Position numbers and translations under genes: made by a program
The notes under the pieces: model-generated
Seen by the model: the letters and a program-made list of their open reading frames with translations, nothing else
Databases searched by the model: none
Told to the model about the DNA's origin: nothing
Assembly: GCA_028571305.1 (NCBI GenBank)
Contig: JAOXNS010166591.1
Location: 1-21,780, forward strand
Direction of reading: 5' to 3'
DNA length: 21,780 nucleotides
Source: Magicicada cassinii
Taxonomy: Eukaryota; Arthropoda; Insecta; Hemiptera; Cicadidae
Part shown: positions 9,649 through 18,369 of the stretch, in pieces
Layout of the letters: each line of letters starts with the position of its first letter
Numbering within the stretch: position 1 is the stretch's first letter

Positions 9649-10296
9649 TCAATTACTTTTGAAAATCTCATTCTTTAGATGGTATCCCTCATTTTCAAAA
9701 CATTTTTGGAGCCGTAACGGTAAACCGCGCATTATGCGCCGCAGACCTTCCGGAGAGATTGCCTTCACTTCTGTCCGAATATTCTGCTTCAAATCTACCA
9801 TTGTCCTCGGCCGGTCCTGGTACACTCTACTCTTGAGATACCCCCGACAGAGAGTAATTGCAAGCGTTGAGGTCGAACGATCTTGGAAGCCACTGAATGT
9901 CCCCTCAGTGTGAGATCATTTGGGCTCCAAACATCTCTCTCAATTTATTCATGGAAGCCCTTGTAGCGTGAGCAGTTGCCCCATCCTGCTTGAACCATGT
10001 GGTTTCCAATGCAGTACCATGTTGCTATAACTCAGGTCCAAGAAATGTTGTAAGCACGTGAACGTAACGTTGTTAATTTACGGTCACTGCATTCCCCTCT
10101 TCGTCTTCAAAGAAGTAGGAGCCAATTATCCCGGAAGACGTTAACCCACAGCACACAGCAACCTTTTCACTGTGTAACGGTCATTCAAACAGCTTTTGAG
10201 GATTCTGCAACGCCCAGTACCGGAAATTCTGCATATTGACATAACCACACAGATGGAAATTGGTCTCATCGGTCATGAGCAGATTGTTTAGGACTT
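9649..10296 (-). pseudogene. Tc1/mariner-superfamily transposase, DD41D-like (broken, 5' part missing)
   Basis: This is the catalytic half of a DDE_3-type Tc1/mariner transposase on the minus strand. Motifs in order are LLMTDETNFHLCGYVNMQNF with the first catalytic Asp, then KVAVCCGLTSSGIIGSYFFE, then WFKQDGATAHATRASM with the second Asp, then the SFDLNACNYSLSG block, where the third acid of a usual PCDF motif is Asn. Counting by eye, 41 residues separate the second and third positions, which suggests the DD41D group. The C-terminus, GYLKSRVYQDRP to KNEIFKSN, ends at the stop 9649-9651 and sits in a different frame from the upstream part. There are four in-frame stops and one frame change. 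The helix-turn-helix half and the 5' end are absent beyond about 10296, and no terminal repeats were found. Confidence 0.78.
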
Positions 10297-10469
10297 GGTT
10301 ATTCACAAATTGTAATTATTTATTTTTGGTGACTTTTATTATTGTTTGTATTGATTTAGTATTGGATAACTGTAAGTAAAACTAGGGGGACTACTATAAT
10401 ACGAATGCTATTGTTAAGAAAATATATGGTAAGAAGAATCTATTTTTGTAGTTAAAATATGATGCTTTT

Positions 10470-10745
10470 ATTTTGGCCTGATGGAGTATCCAAGCCCTCG
10501 AAATGAAGTATTTACGCAGGTTACAATGAGGGACTACACAAGAAAAGTAGAGATCAGAGAAAAGTAGTGCAAGCAGAGATCAGCATTTAATCTGATGGAG
10601 GCCATACGAGATGAATGAGGAAGAACGTACCTGCATGAAATATATGGGAGGCCAGAGTGGAGAATAAGAAAGACAGAGGACTGGGACGGTCTCATAACAA
10701 GATTAATTGTGAATAAAGAGAAAAACAGTGAACAGAGCAAAAATT
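10470..10745 (+). pseudogene. Decayed LINE ORF2 C-terminal fragment
   Basis: The plus strand reads EMKYLRR followed, one frame over, by VTMRDYTRKVEIRE, which matches the EMKYLRRVEGVTRxDRxRN block found after the reverse transcriptase domain of many arthropod LINEs. Downstream, GH, MNEERT and WEARVENKKDRGLGR recall the GHVxRMxEER...EARPEGRRxRGRPR block. Several frame changes and stops are needed, so it is an old fragment. Clade and exact ends are uncertain, and only the C-terminal region remains. Confidence 0.5.
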
Positions 10746-11340
10746 ACAGATAACTGTCTGAAGAAATGGGCATTTTTCGTATACTCCTAAAGTCAACTAT
10801 ATGTTGGTTTTTACATTGTTAAGAAATGATGTCAGAGAGATAAAATTTTGTTTTCCTTTTGAGAAAAAGATGAGAATTTTTCTACTGTCTGCTTTTTCAT
10901 ATCATTACGTTCATTTTTAGGTTTCTGGAATATCAATGAATAAGGGAAAAGCAGTTGCGATAGAAATAGGTTTATATCGTTTTGTAAAATGTTCAAAATG
11001 CCTTTGAAGTGTGACGAACGAATATGTCACTAACGTTTGATGGTGAAATAATATTTAAAGATATGAAACATTCTTCTAAAGTACACACAGAAAACTATTT
11101 GTCTTCTCTTTAGAGTAGTCAATATTTTCTCAACATTTGATACAACTCTCCATTTAGCCTCAAATAAAATGTAAATTCATTTGCTAATAATTTAATGGGT
11201 TTCAGGATTTCCTTAGAAATTCTCTTTTTTTCCTATTTCCGAGAGTCTTTTACTAGATAATACGTCTGCCACATATAAGTAGTCCAGTTTTACTACCTAG
11301 TCTCTGAATTTGATTTGTTAATATTACTATTAATAATTTT
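10746..11340. other. No gene seen; AT-rich
   Basis: Low-complexity AT-rich DNA with T-runs. No repeat or coding signature recognised. Confidence 0.5.
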
Positions 11341-11970
11341 GTTTTAAGAGGATGAACTGCTTTATACGCCGTCAGAGAAAACCGTCTGTCTCCTGGTGTG
11401 CGAGACTCTTACCAACTAAAAAACCCACCTCTAATTCAGGTATTGATATCTCCACCCTGGAACCACTTAGCGTATTATTTCAAGACGGAGTCTACTGCGG
11501 TCTTATCGGGCTCCTTCTGGTTGTCTCTTACGTGCTACTGCGCGTCGAGTGCAAGTTTGGGCTGTCTTGTCCTTTCTTGTAGAACCGACTGAATAAATAT
11601 AGAAATGCGGCCCATTCCTCCTTTCCACGAAGCATAATCTCGACTAAACCCTCGAGCTGCGAACTCCTCGAGCTTCATCTCCAGTGACGTCCTCTCTGGC
11701 CGATGTCCTGAGTACCACGTTTTGGAAGCGCTGCAGGATCACGATGTTTGAATAACCCTTCCTGTCCCCTATATCCGAATGTCACATGGCAAAACTGGTT
11801 TGAGAATTGTCTTGTAGGGAAGGAATTTATTCTTCAGGAACATTTAAAGCTTCCTTCCGAGCAACCAGTATATTTGCCTAAAATTCCGTTGAAGCTGCTT
11901 TGTTTGTTTCCACCACGTAAGACGCATGCTAAAGTATTATATGATGCTTTTGCTTTTGGCAAATGCTAAT
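11341..11970. other. GC-shifted segment of unknown nature
   Basis: Base composition is clearly richer in G and C than the DNA on either side, with moderately sharp edges. The plus strand has open frames at 11352-11582, 11398-11592 and 11748-11969. The last product begins MNNPSCPLYPNVTWQNWF and looks less like noise than most, but I recognise no family on either strand. A possible acceptor (TTTTAAG) and a CAG|GTATTG donor-like site (about 11440) occur. It may be a fragment of an unidentified element or an ancient exon. The function is unknown. Confidence 0.3.
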
Positions 11971-12232
11971 TATTTAGTGTTACAGGCGGACAGTTATAAG
12001 TGTTATACGAGTTGAACTGAACTCATACTCACACATAAAGTAGAAATAGTTGCTACTATTAATTATAGATTAAACACTCTTTTGATGTGTTACTCCTCTT
12101 TTCGTAAAATATAACCGGTACACGAACTTCTTGTTGGATACTACCAAAAAAGGCCAATAAGAATGGAATAATTTAGCACAAGAAAAAAAACAACAACGTA
12201 GTTCAGCCAAAGTACATAAGTTATGGTGCACC

Positions 12233-12343
12233 GAGGTAATTGCATGTGTTATCAATAATTACATCTGCGCGGCCGATGTTTCCCGTTTGGTAATTAGTCC
12301 GCACATAATTAGCATTCTGCTGGGTTTTACATTACAGCTTTAC
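12233..12343. repeat. Unclassified dispersed repeat, copy 2
   Basis: This is the partner of 4437-4547, in the same orientation. The two share the TTATCAATAATTACA block near the left and the TTCTGCTGGGTTTT block near the right, with scattered substitutions and one small gap between. The right end contains a local duplication, ACAGCTTTACAGCTTTA, that copy 1 lacks. The divergence suggests the family has been inactive for long. Confidence 0.6.
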
Positions 12344-13089
12344 AGCTTTAACGGCGCTTGGTTATGTTATAGCTAATATTATTTATAGCTGTGGTCGTAG
12401 TAGTGCGGCGGCTTTTTTTTTCATGACGTCAGTGTTAACTTAATTATGATGGTGACAAGCATGTATGCAGATATTATGTGCAAACATTTCTTATCTCATC
12501 ACTATTATAGCAAAACAATGACGTTTTGTGATTTGCCGATAAAAATTGCGTTTTCTATAACGTGGCCTAGGCCTATATAACAATTAATTTGCTTCACTGG
12601 CTAAGTATTATCTACATATTATTCACACAAAATGCAAACTATTTTCGTAAAATGCGCGAAACATGTATTTAAAACACCTTTTAACGTTTTACGATGAGAT
12701 CCTTATGGCTTTTCGAATAATTATAATAAAATAGTAGGGATTATTAAGTAACTTCAGAAAACGACCGTACGAGGTGTAGAGCACAGAATCCCATCTCAAA
12801 TATTTGTTCGCTGTTTATACTAATACTGCGAACAACTCTCGTGATCACCCGCTTGCTGAAGCGCATTGAGTGTAGGTACGGAAGTATATTTTATTTTATA
12901 AAATAATTAAAAAATATAAAAAATTACAAAAGAACAAGCTTTTTACCTTTATTTATGCCCTTTTGTACCGCCGTTGTCACTGTTCGGTCTCTGAATAGTG
13001 AAAACTAATAGTCCTAAAGAAACTCTTCTCTGCTATGAAAAATATTAGAAAGATGGGAAATAAAACAGTCTTAACAACCTACCTGACAC
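12344..13089. other. No gene recognised
   Basis: AT-rich, with a run of T followed by a TGACGTCA-like palindrome (ATGACGTCAG near 12423-12432) that resembles a CRE site. Nothing around it supports a promoter. Confidence 0.4.
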
Positions 13090-13330
13090 GCCGGCATGAT
13101 CTTTTTACTGTACAGTGCGCGATCCAGAAAGGGAATCATTCATGTCCTTTGTTTTGTTTTTCCATGGACCTGTGGGGCTGCGCGGGACTATGGGCTTGCC
13201 CGTTGCCACCTCGTGTGCTGCGTCCCGAGCTTCAGATAGAGCTCCTGCCGCAGGGACCACAGATAGGCTGGACATTAGGGTGTGGTCTGCTACCGGGCGT
13301 GGTGTTTTTCCATGAGTTACTCAGAAGGCA
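13090..13330. other. Short GC-rich island of unknown origin
   Basis: About 240 bases of GC-rich DNA lie inside strongly AT-rich flanks. Open frames exist on both strands: plus 13035-13376 and 13115-13315, and a minus frame of about 70 codons containing LSVVPAAGALSEARDAAHEV. They cannot all be real and none was recognised. An inserted element or retrocopy fragment is the likeliest source, but no terminal repeats or target duplication were found. Confidence 0.3.
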
Positions 13331-14261
13331 AATTGGAAAGCTTATAGCGAATTTCTTTAATCAACTCGATGTATAACAACAGAACTGAGCACATAGATTC
13401 GGTTCGTCAAAACCAGACAATTTTATTTTCTAACTGGAAAAACGGCCATTCAGATGCAGTTAAACTAACACTTTTTCCAAGAAGATAAAAAACTCTTGTA
13501 TAATATCTATTCTCCGTGTGAATGTTACTTTACAGGTGTGGAGCATAAGAATAAGCACAAGTACGTTGTTTATTATTATGTAAGTTTTGCTTTAATAAAA
13601 TTATTTTTTATTACGTAATACCTAAGCATATACGCCAAAAAACATGCACAAACAACGTTTTCCAACAGAAGAAAAGAAGGAATATATTTCTTCAACTAAT
13701 GTAGATAATTAATATAGTTCCATAAATTTTACTTTAAAATAATAGACGACGTTGCCATCCTGTATTTATTAACTACTCTCGAATGAAAGAAGGAAAGTTA
13801 CCTTTCTCAATTGTTTTCACTTCATTTAATTTTTCCATTTTCACATTTCGTATGATTGCAAAAATTACCGCCTTTCCATTTAACACATTTTCCATATTTT
13901 ATATTCTTCATCAAACACTAACTCTTTTACATAAATTTTCTCATAAGTCGGAATTGTTATCGGACGGTGATGGTTGGAGCAATTTATGATGTGTTAATGG
14001 ACTGGGAGTGAGCAGTAAATGATTCAATTTAAACAGAGTGGCCTACATTTATACCTTGCATACGGAATCCTTTGAACAAATATACTGCAAATGTTTGAAT
14101 AAATTAAAATATATTTTTTTTAAATAAAAAAGATTCTGTCCGAACTAAAACAGTAAAATATTCTAGTTAGGATTTTTCATTGTAGAAAATCCTACAATAT
14201 TTTATTATATTATATCCTACATTATCATAATCATATCCGATTATGATATGATTAACATCTA
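13331..14261. other. No gene seen; AT-rich, with a small hairpin
   Basis: Very AT-rich. A perfect 9-bp stem, ATCATAATC and GATTATGAT, with a 6-base loop lies at 14224-14247. No coding signature recognised. Confidence 0.5.
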
Positions 14262-14345
14262 AAAGTACGCTCCTCCTCCACCTACGGCGCTGCAACCCGA
14301 AATCGGTCCTTGGTCTTCTCTGTCTTGATACTCTACCTGAGTCTA
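14262..14345 (-). mobile_element. LINE 3' end, related to the 5176-5515 copy
   Basis: On the minus strand the frame EKTKDRFRVAAP ends at a TAG and is followed directly by a GGTGGAGGAGGAG tail. This parallels the end of the RTE-like LINE at 5176-5515, whose frame ends EAKVRLRTVTP, stop, then (AAG)n. The shared plus-strand layout is a trinucleotide tail, then TACGGCGCTGCAACCCGAA here against TATGGCGTCACAGTTCGAA there. It is a very short, diverged piece, and its upstream boundary is not determined. Confidence 0.5.
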
Positions 14346-15096
14346 TTGGTAGAGGAGGACTCCTATCCTTGCACTCACAATATATCTCTTGGTTATTTCG
14401 TATTAAATCTACGAGGGACATCATAAATAATGGACACTATTATTCGTTACACTATTATTATTAACTGGCATGTATATTTCATTTTAGGCAATATCTCTTT
14501 ACAGTTCTTCTACGTTGTCTGTCTGATTCTCAATGACCGTGTCCCAACGTTTCGGGAGATTCGCTCTTCAACTTTTGTTCAATCTCCGGGTGGCTTGGTA
14601 ATCGCTGCGAAAGCTCTTCCACGGAGGAAAAACGGGTGTCTCGCAGAGACTCTTTCAACTTGGGAGATAAGATGAATTGTGGTGGACTCACGTCTGAATT
14701 ATACGGCGCGTGAGACGACGCTTCTCACTCGTACTTACTCAGCTAGTCGGTCACAACTTACTGGGGGCCATCATGCAAAATGATGACTTGCTCATCCCTG
14801 AGCAAGTCAGGTCGATCTTTGTGCACTTTTCTGCGAAATTTTTGTATGGTTCCACGGTAATACGGTGCTGTCACATCTATTCCACATGGAACTCTATCTG
14901 TCAAAATGACTGCTTGATGATCAAAAGCCAAGATCATAATTTGTTTGACCTTTGAATGCGTTCGTCGAAACTTTTTGGGTGCGAAGACAATGGAACTCCA
15001 CTCGTTTGACTGCGATTTGACTCTGGTTCAAAGTCGGGTTTCTTCTGATAAAACCTAGGGTTTATCAACAGCAACAATTCGAGACATGTGTGCTTG

Positions 15097-15390
15097 ACGG
15101 GTAAATCCTCTATCCGGACTGCTTCCTCGTATTTACTTAACGCTTGACGTTTCGATTCCTGGAATCTGGGATCGTCCTCAGAAGCTATGAATGGCGGTTG
15201 AAGACCATGTTGAAAGACCTAACAACAGGACACTTGTTAGGTCTTTCATTCGCCACTCGCAGTTTCTGAGAACGATCCCAGATTCCAGGAATCGAAACGT
15301 CAAGCGTTAAGTAAATACGATGGAAGCAGTCCGGATAGAGGATTTACCCGTAAGAAATCACGCATCGCTTAGATGTTTTAAAGAAAGGTC
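15097..15390. mobile_element. Nested 294-bp foldback insertion with exact 6-bp target duplication
   Basis: The insertion is flanked by TGCTTG at 15091-15096 and again at 15391-15396. Removing it joins the mariner's GSQA to HMSRIVAV in frame, as relatives read, which fixes the boundaries. Inside, arm 1 (15097-15225) and arm 2 (15234-15351) are inverted copies around an 8-base loop. The outer 85 bp differ by one substitution and one indel. The inner part has a bulge of about 10 bases, and the last 13 bp next to the loop pair perfectly. A 39-base unpaired tail (15352-15390) follows arm 2, so the termini are not symmetrical. No transposase or family was recognised. It could be an unusual foldback or MITE-like element. 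A transcript would fold into a hairpin of about 115 bp. Confidence 0.8.
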
Positions 15391-15394
15391 TGCT

Positions 15395-15619
15395 TGGCTT
15401 CCATCAAATCTTTCTTTCAGTAATGTTTCCATGTCCAGGCATTTCTGTGCCTGTTCACCAGTTAAGCAGTGGCTTCCATCAAATCTTTCTTTCAGTAATG
15501 TTTCCATGTCCAGGCATTTCTGTGCCTGTTCAGCAGTTAGGCAGTGGCTTCCATCAAATCTTTCTTTAAGTAATGTTTCCATGTCCAGGCACTTCTGTGC
15601 CTGTTCAGCAGTTAAGCAG
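15395..15619 (-). repeat. Three 75-bp tandem units inside the mariner transposase frame
   Basis: The units are 15395-15469, 15470-15544 and 15545-15619. The first and second differ at 2 positions and the second and third at 3, about 96-97% identical. On the minus strand each unit encodes 25 residues running from HCLTAEQAQKC through DMETLLKERF to DGS, and because 75 is a multiple of three the frame is kept. Mariner relatives have a single copy of this linker between the helix-turn-helix and catalytic domains. The array begins within the 6-bp duplication of the neighbouring foldback insertion, so the two events may be linked, for example through replication slippage next to a hairpin. Confidence 0.93.
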
Positions 15620-16158
15620 TGAGGGAAACAAATTTTTCTTGATACTAGCACTAAATCAGTCATCAAATTCAAAATACTGATGTTGGTGGAATCCCGGTAG
15701 CTTTTGGTATTTCGTGGCACGTCACTCGACGAGTCTGAAGTAAGGTCTTCACGTTTCAACACGTTTAACGCTTTGTCTATCTGTCGATGTTTTCGGTCTT
15801 CCTGGTCTTGGATCATTATTTACGCTGATACGTCCATCACGAAAACCAGTAGCACAACGTAAACTGTACCACGCTCTACACTCTGCTCACCAAAAACTTC
15901 AAGCAAAGCACTTTGAATTCCTATAGGGTTTTTATTGTGTAAAGTTTCAATTTTGATGTACGATCTTTGATCATCAACTGTCACATTACCCGAGGTGTCT
16001 GCAGACGAAATTGTAACACTCGTAAATTACTAGGGTAGTAACGAAGACACGTGCTACTTCCTCAAGTCTTGAACAATAACTGGCGTCACTTCCACTGTGA
16101 TTGGATCATCCTCTCTGCAGTGTTGCCACCTTGTGTTATTTACAAAATGTCTCTCTTA

Positions 16159-17782
16159 GAAGATCAGTTTTTGCTAAGTACTAAATACAGAAGTAACTAA
16201 TCTATTATTTGGCGGTTTTGAGATTTAAGTAGAATCTTAAAACACTTCTTTATTCCACAGAGCCTACGGTAAGCTACACATAATATATTAGATGTTATAA
16301 AAAACTTACAACTTCATAAAGTGAACTGTCTACTTAAATTTTATGATTAAAAATATTATGAGTTAGCAAATAAACTATTTATCTAGATTCATGTTCACAT
16401 TCTTAATAAACGTTGACCAAGAGAATGTTCAGCTGTCGGCAATACTCTTCAGGCAGCAGTCAAAGTTGCTGACATAGACCAAGACGGGATTATAGGCCTA
16501 TTCACTGTTTCGCTTATACAGCTGAAGTTGAAGTTGTTACTGGTAGGTGTCTGCCAAAGGCTCGGAAAATTTACAAACGCTAGGAAAGGAGGCTGGCTGT
16601 ATAAATAGAGTGAAGACCAAAATTCTTGATCATTCAACGAATACGTTAAGTGTTTCACAGGTGAAAATTATGTATTTGTTATAATTTTTTATGAGTTACA
16701 AACAGAGAAAAATAGTGCTTGGGGAAGTCCTTGAATAGTTGATTTGAATAAAGTATTAAAGAATAAATTAATAAGTTACTCAAACTTGAATTTGTAAGGC
16801 CTGACGACACGTGACCACAAAACCTGGATACTTAGAAAATAATCTGTACAGATTTACTAGATGCAGCCAGAAGATAAATAAATAAATAAACTTACCTATA
16901 TGAAAGAAAGTAAGTAAATTTTCAATGGCAAGCAAATTACTAAACAACGTTAATAAAACAACTTAAGTGTGAGATGTCTGGCTGACGATATTGATTGAGT
17001 TGGGCTCGTCCAGAGAGCGAATGGTGTGGCTTTACCTCATTCTTATCCGTCACGTGTTTAAGGTCAAGAGTGTAGTTGTAGGTCACGACCCGTTAACACT
17101 CGTCTTTCGTACAAACTCGTGTAATACCTCGTGAACGAGAGATAATTCTCGCCTTAGATGGTGGGTTAATTGTTCGTTCAACTCGATGGATTTTTAACCA
17201 CTTAACTTTAATCTTTTCTATTTAGTTTTCGTTCCCAAGGTTTAGGCCTGAGATCCAAAGTTACTCGGGATTATTTTAATGTGTATATAATAAACCCGCT
17301 CCTTGATTTGTAAGCAGAACACGTACAGACCACAAACTAAAAGAAGACTAAGATTCTGTGTAAAGTGTAATTCTGTGTAATGGGTTTAACATTAATGTGT
17401 AATGTGTATAAATATAATTTGTGACAATTCTCATAACCGGAAGCAACTTAAAGATGATTATTAATTACTAATCTGAGCGTCATTCTACAAGGAATCTATT
17501 AGAAGCCAAAAATGTACTTCCCAGCGAATGCCTCTCTGACAGTATTTGTTGGTTAATGTATAATTCAGGATTCGTCCAATATTACACTTCAAATGCTATT
17601 ATTAATTACTTTTCTACTTTCCTGAGCATGGTGAATTAACACTGCTTTTCTACTTTCTTCGGAACCATGAGACATTTTAACCATGCCTTGCAACGGCCTA
17701 TGCTTTAATATTATTACTGCTCTTGTTATTATTAAGTGGTATTACTTAAGTGGTATTATTAAATACTATTAGAGCTGCGTTT
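16159..17782. other. No gene recognised; AT-rich with simple repeats
   Basis: Simple patterns include (AAAT)n-like DNA near 16874-16890, a doubled ATTCTGTGTAA near 17352-17377, and a doubled TTAAGTGGTATTA at about 17733-17759. A plus-strand frame at about 16440-16605 reads VADIDQDGIIGLF and VCQRLGKFTNARKGG, but no family was recognised and no splice context is convincing. Confidence 0.4.
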
Positions 17783-17990
17783 GGGGGGGGGGGTCTCTTC
17801 TGATTAGCTACTGCCTGTTGTTTGCATTCCTTTTCCTGGTATGAATCACAGTTCATGACCTGGATAACCTGAGTCACAAATTCCAAACGTGGTCTTCCTT
17901 TACAATTTTTCCCTTCTATCTTACCTTCTATGACTCTTTTGGTTAGGCTGTTGTGCACACTTTGGCCAACCAATTGAGCTCTTCGGAGAG
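17783..17990 (-). pseudogene. LINE ORF2 C-terminal fragment next to a poly-G/C tract
   Basis: The minus-strand frame reads LTKRVIEGKIEGKNCKGRPR, then LEFVTQVIQVMNCDSYQEKE. This matches the extreme C-terminus of many LINE ORF2 proteins, where a basic EGKxxGKRxRGRPR stretch is followed by a short helix and CxSYxExKR. Everything upstream is missing. On the plus strand an 11-G run (17783-17793) marks the 3' side and gives a proline run in translation that is probably not original. No target duplication was found. Confidence 0.6.
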
Positions 17991-18039
17991 GGGAGGGGAG
18001 TAATTCTCATTAAAAAAATGGTCAAATACTTAGTCTGCG

Positions 18040-18366
18040 TCTAGATTCGATTGGACGGAAATAAAGTGTGCGGTAGAGAAAGCTGCCAAGATGACAACAC
18101 ACCTCAGCAAGTTTATTCCCAGAGTGTGCGAACCCTTGCAGGAGGAAGATAGTGATGACGGTCGTGCATGCCATACTCCTGTATGGTTGTACAGAAAACA
18201 GATGACCTAAGTGCAGCGAAGAGGAGATTTAGAATGGCATTTTCCTATCGAAGTGTCGAAGTCAGCGGTCTTGATAGTGGCGGGGATTGTTCCTATCGAC
18301 CACATAGTTCAAGAAAAGAAGAAGTTATTTGAACTGAAGGCGGTGGTAGAGGGGAGAAGCGGCTAG
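18040..18366 (+). pseudogene. R1/Jockey-like LINE ORF2 fragment
   Basis: The frame from 18040 reads CAVEKAAKMTTHLSKFIPRV, a match to the EKAAxxTxxLSRLMPNxxGP block downstream of the reverse transcriptase in R1/Jockey-type LINEs. It continues with PVWLYRKQMT and a stop at 18208-18210. After this, frames overlap around SYRSV and VSKSAVLIVAGIVPIDHIVQ, matching the hallmark YRTVSxxAVLVxAGxxPIDL followed by an E-K-rich stretch. At least one stop and two small frame changes are present, in the SYRSV region. It lies next to the oppositely oriented LINE tail at 17783-17990, with about 50 bases between them. Confidence 0.68.
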
Positions 18367-18369
18367 AAT

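Larger units (their letters stand above)
14499..15985 (-). pseudogene. Mariner transposase (full-span, broken)
   Basis: Reading the minus strand from 15985, the N-terminal helix-turn-helix domain begins VTVDDQRSYIKIETL and includes ALLEVFGEQSVERGTV, FRDGRISVNNDPRPGRPKTS and the helix ATGIPPTSV (about 15700-15676). PHCLTAEQAQKCLDMETLL follows, amplified threefold. After the foldback insertion come SRIVAVDKP (first catalytic Asp; the usual ETW that follows is lost), APKKFRRTHSKVKQIMIL, ILTDRVPCGIDVTAPYYRG, ILHDG with the second Asp at 14770-14772, and HAPYNSDVSPPQF, where the third Asp is Gln. The spacing to that position is about four residues short of the usual 34. The C-terminus PKRWDTVIENQTDNVEEL is typical of the family. 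It has several stops and at least four frame changes, so it is inactive. Confidence 0.88.
14410..16158 (-). mobile_element. Mariner element with both ends, carrying a nested foldback insertion and a triplicated segment
   Basis: A decayed but full-span mariner on the minus strand. The left end is TACGAGGGACATCATAAATA from 14410. The right end, read in reverse complement from 16158, is TAAGAGAGACATTTTGTAAA. The two are imperfect inverted repeats starting at TA dinucleotides, the mariner target. Total length is about 1.75 kb. Subtracting the 294-bp insertion, its 6-bp duplication and two extra 75-bp units gives about 1.3 kb, the normal mariner size. Transposase homology runs from about 15985 to the stop at 14499-14501. 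A host gene at this place is therefore not needed to explain any frame here. Confidence 0.88.

Noticed and set aside
15140-15165. GTTTCGATTCC in the foldback arm, similar to a tRNA-type B box
   Set aside because: No A box at the right distance and no cloverleaf. The same sequence occurs in both arms simply because it is an inverted repeat.
15358-15816. 152-codon minus-strand open frame with three perfect-looking 25-residue repeats, at first sight a novel repeat protein
   Set aside because: Its C-terminal half, with TAEQAQKCLDMETLLKERF, is the mariner linker, and motifs of the same transposase (FRDGRISV, ATGIPPTSV) lie in other frames across its N-terminal half. Terminal repeats and TA sites flank the whole at 14410 and 16158.
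16440-16605. Plus-strand frame with VADIDQDGIIGLF and VCQRLGKFTNARKGG as a possible host exon
   Set aside because: The resemblance to EF-hand or peptide-precursor sequence is superficial. The frame lacks the full motif spacing, and no clear donor and acceptor pair bounds it.
17505-17560. Plus-strand NVLPSE resembling the region before the EDC3 YjeF_N domain
   Set aside because: Only about six residues match, the surrounding residues do not, and no suitable splice sites were seen.
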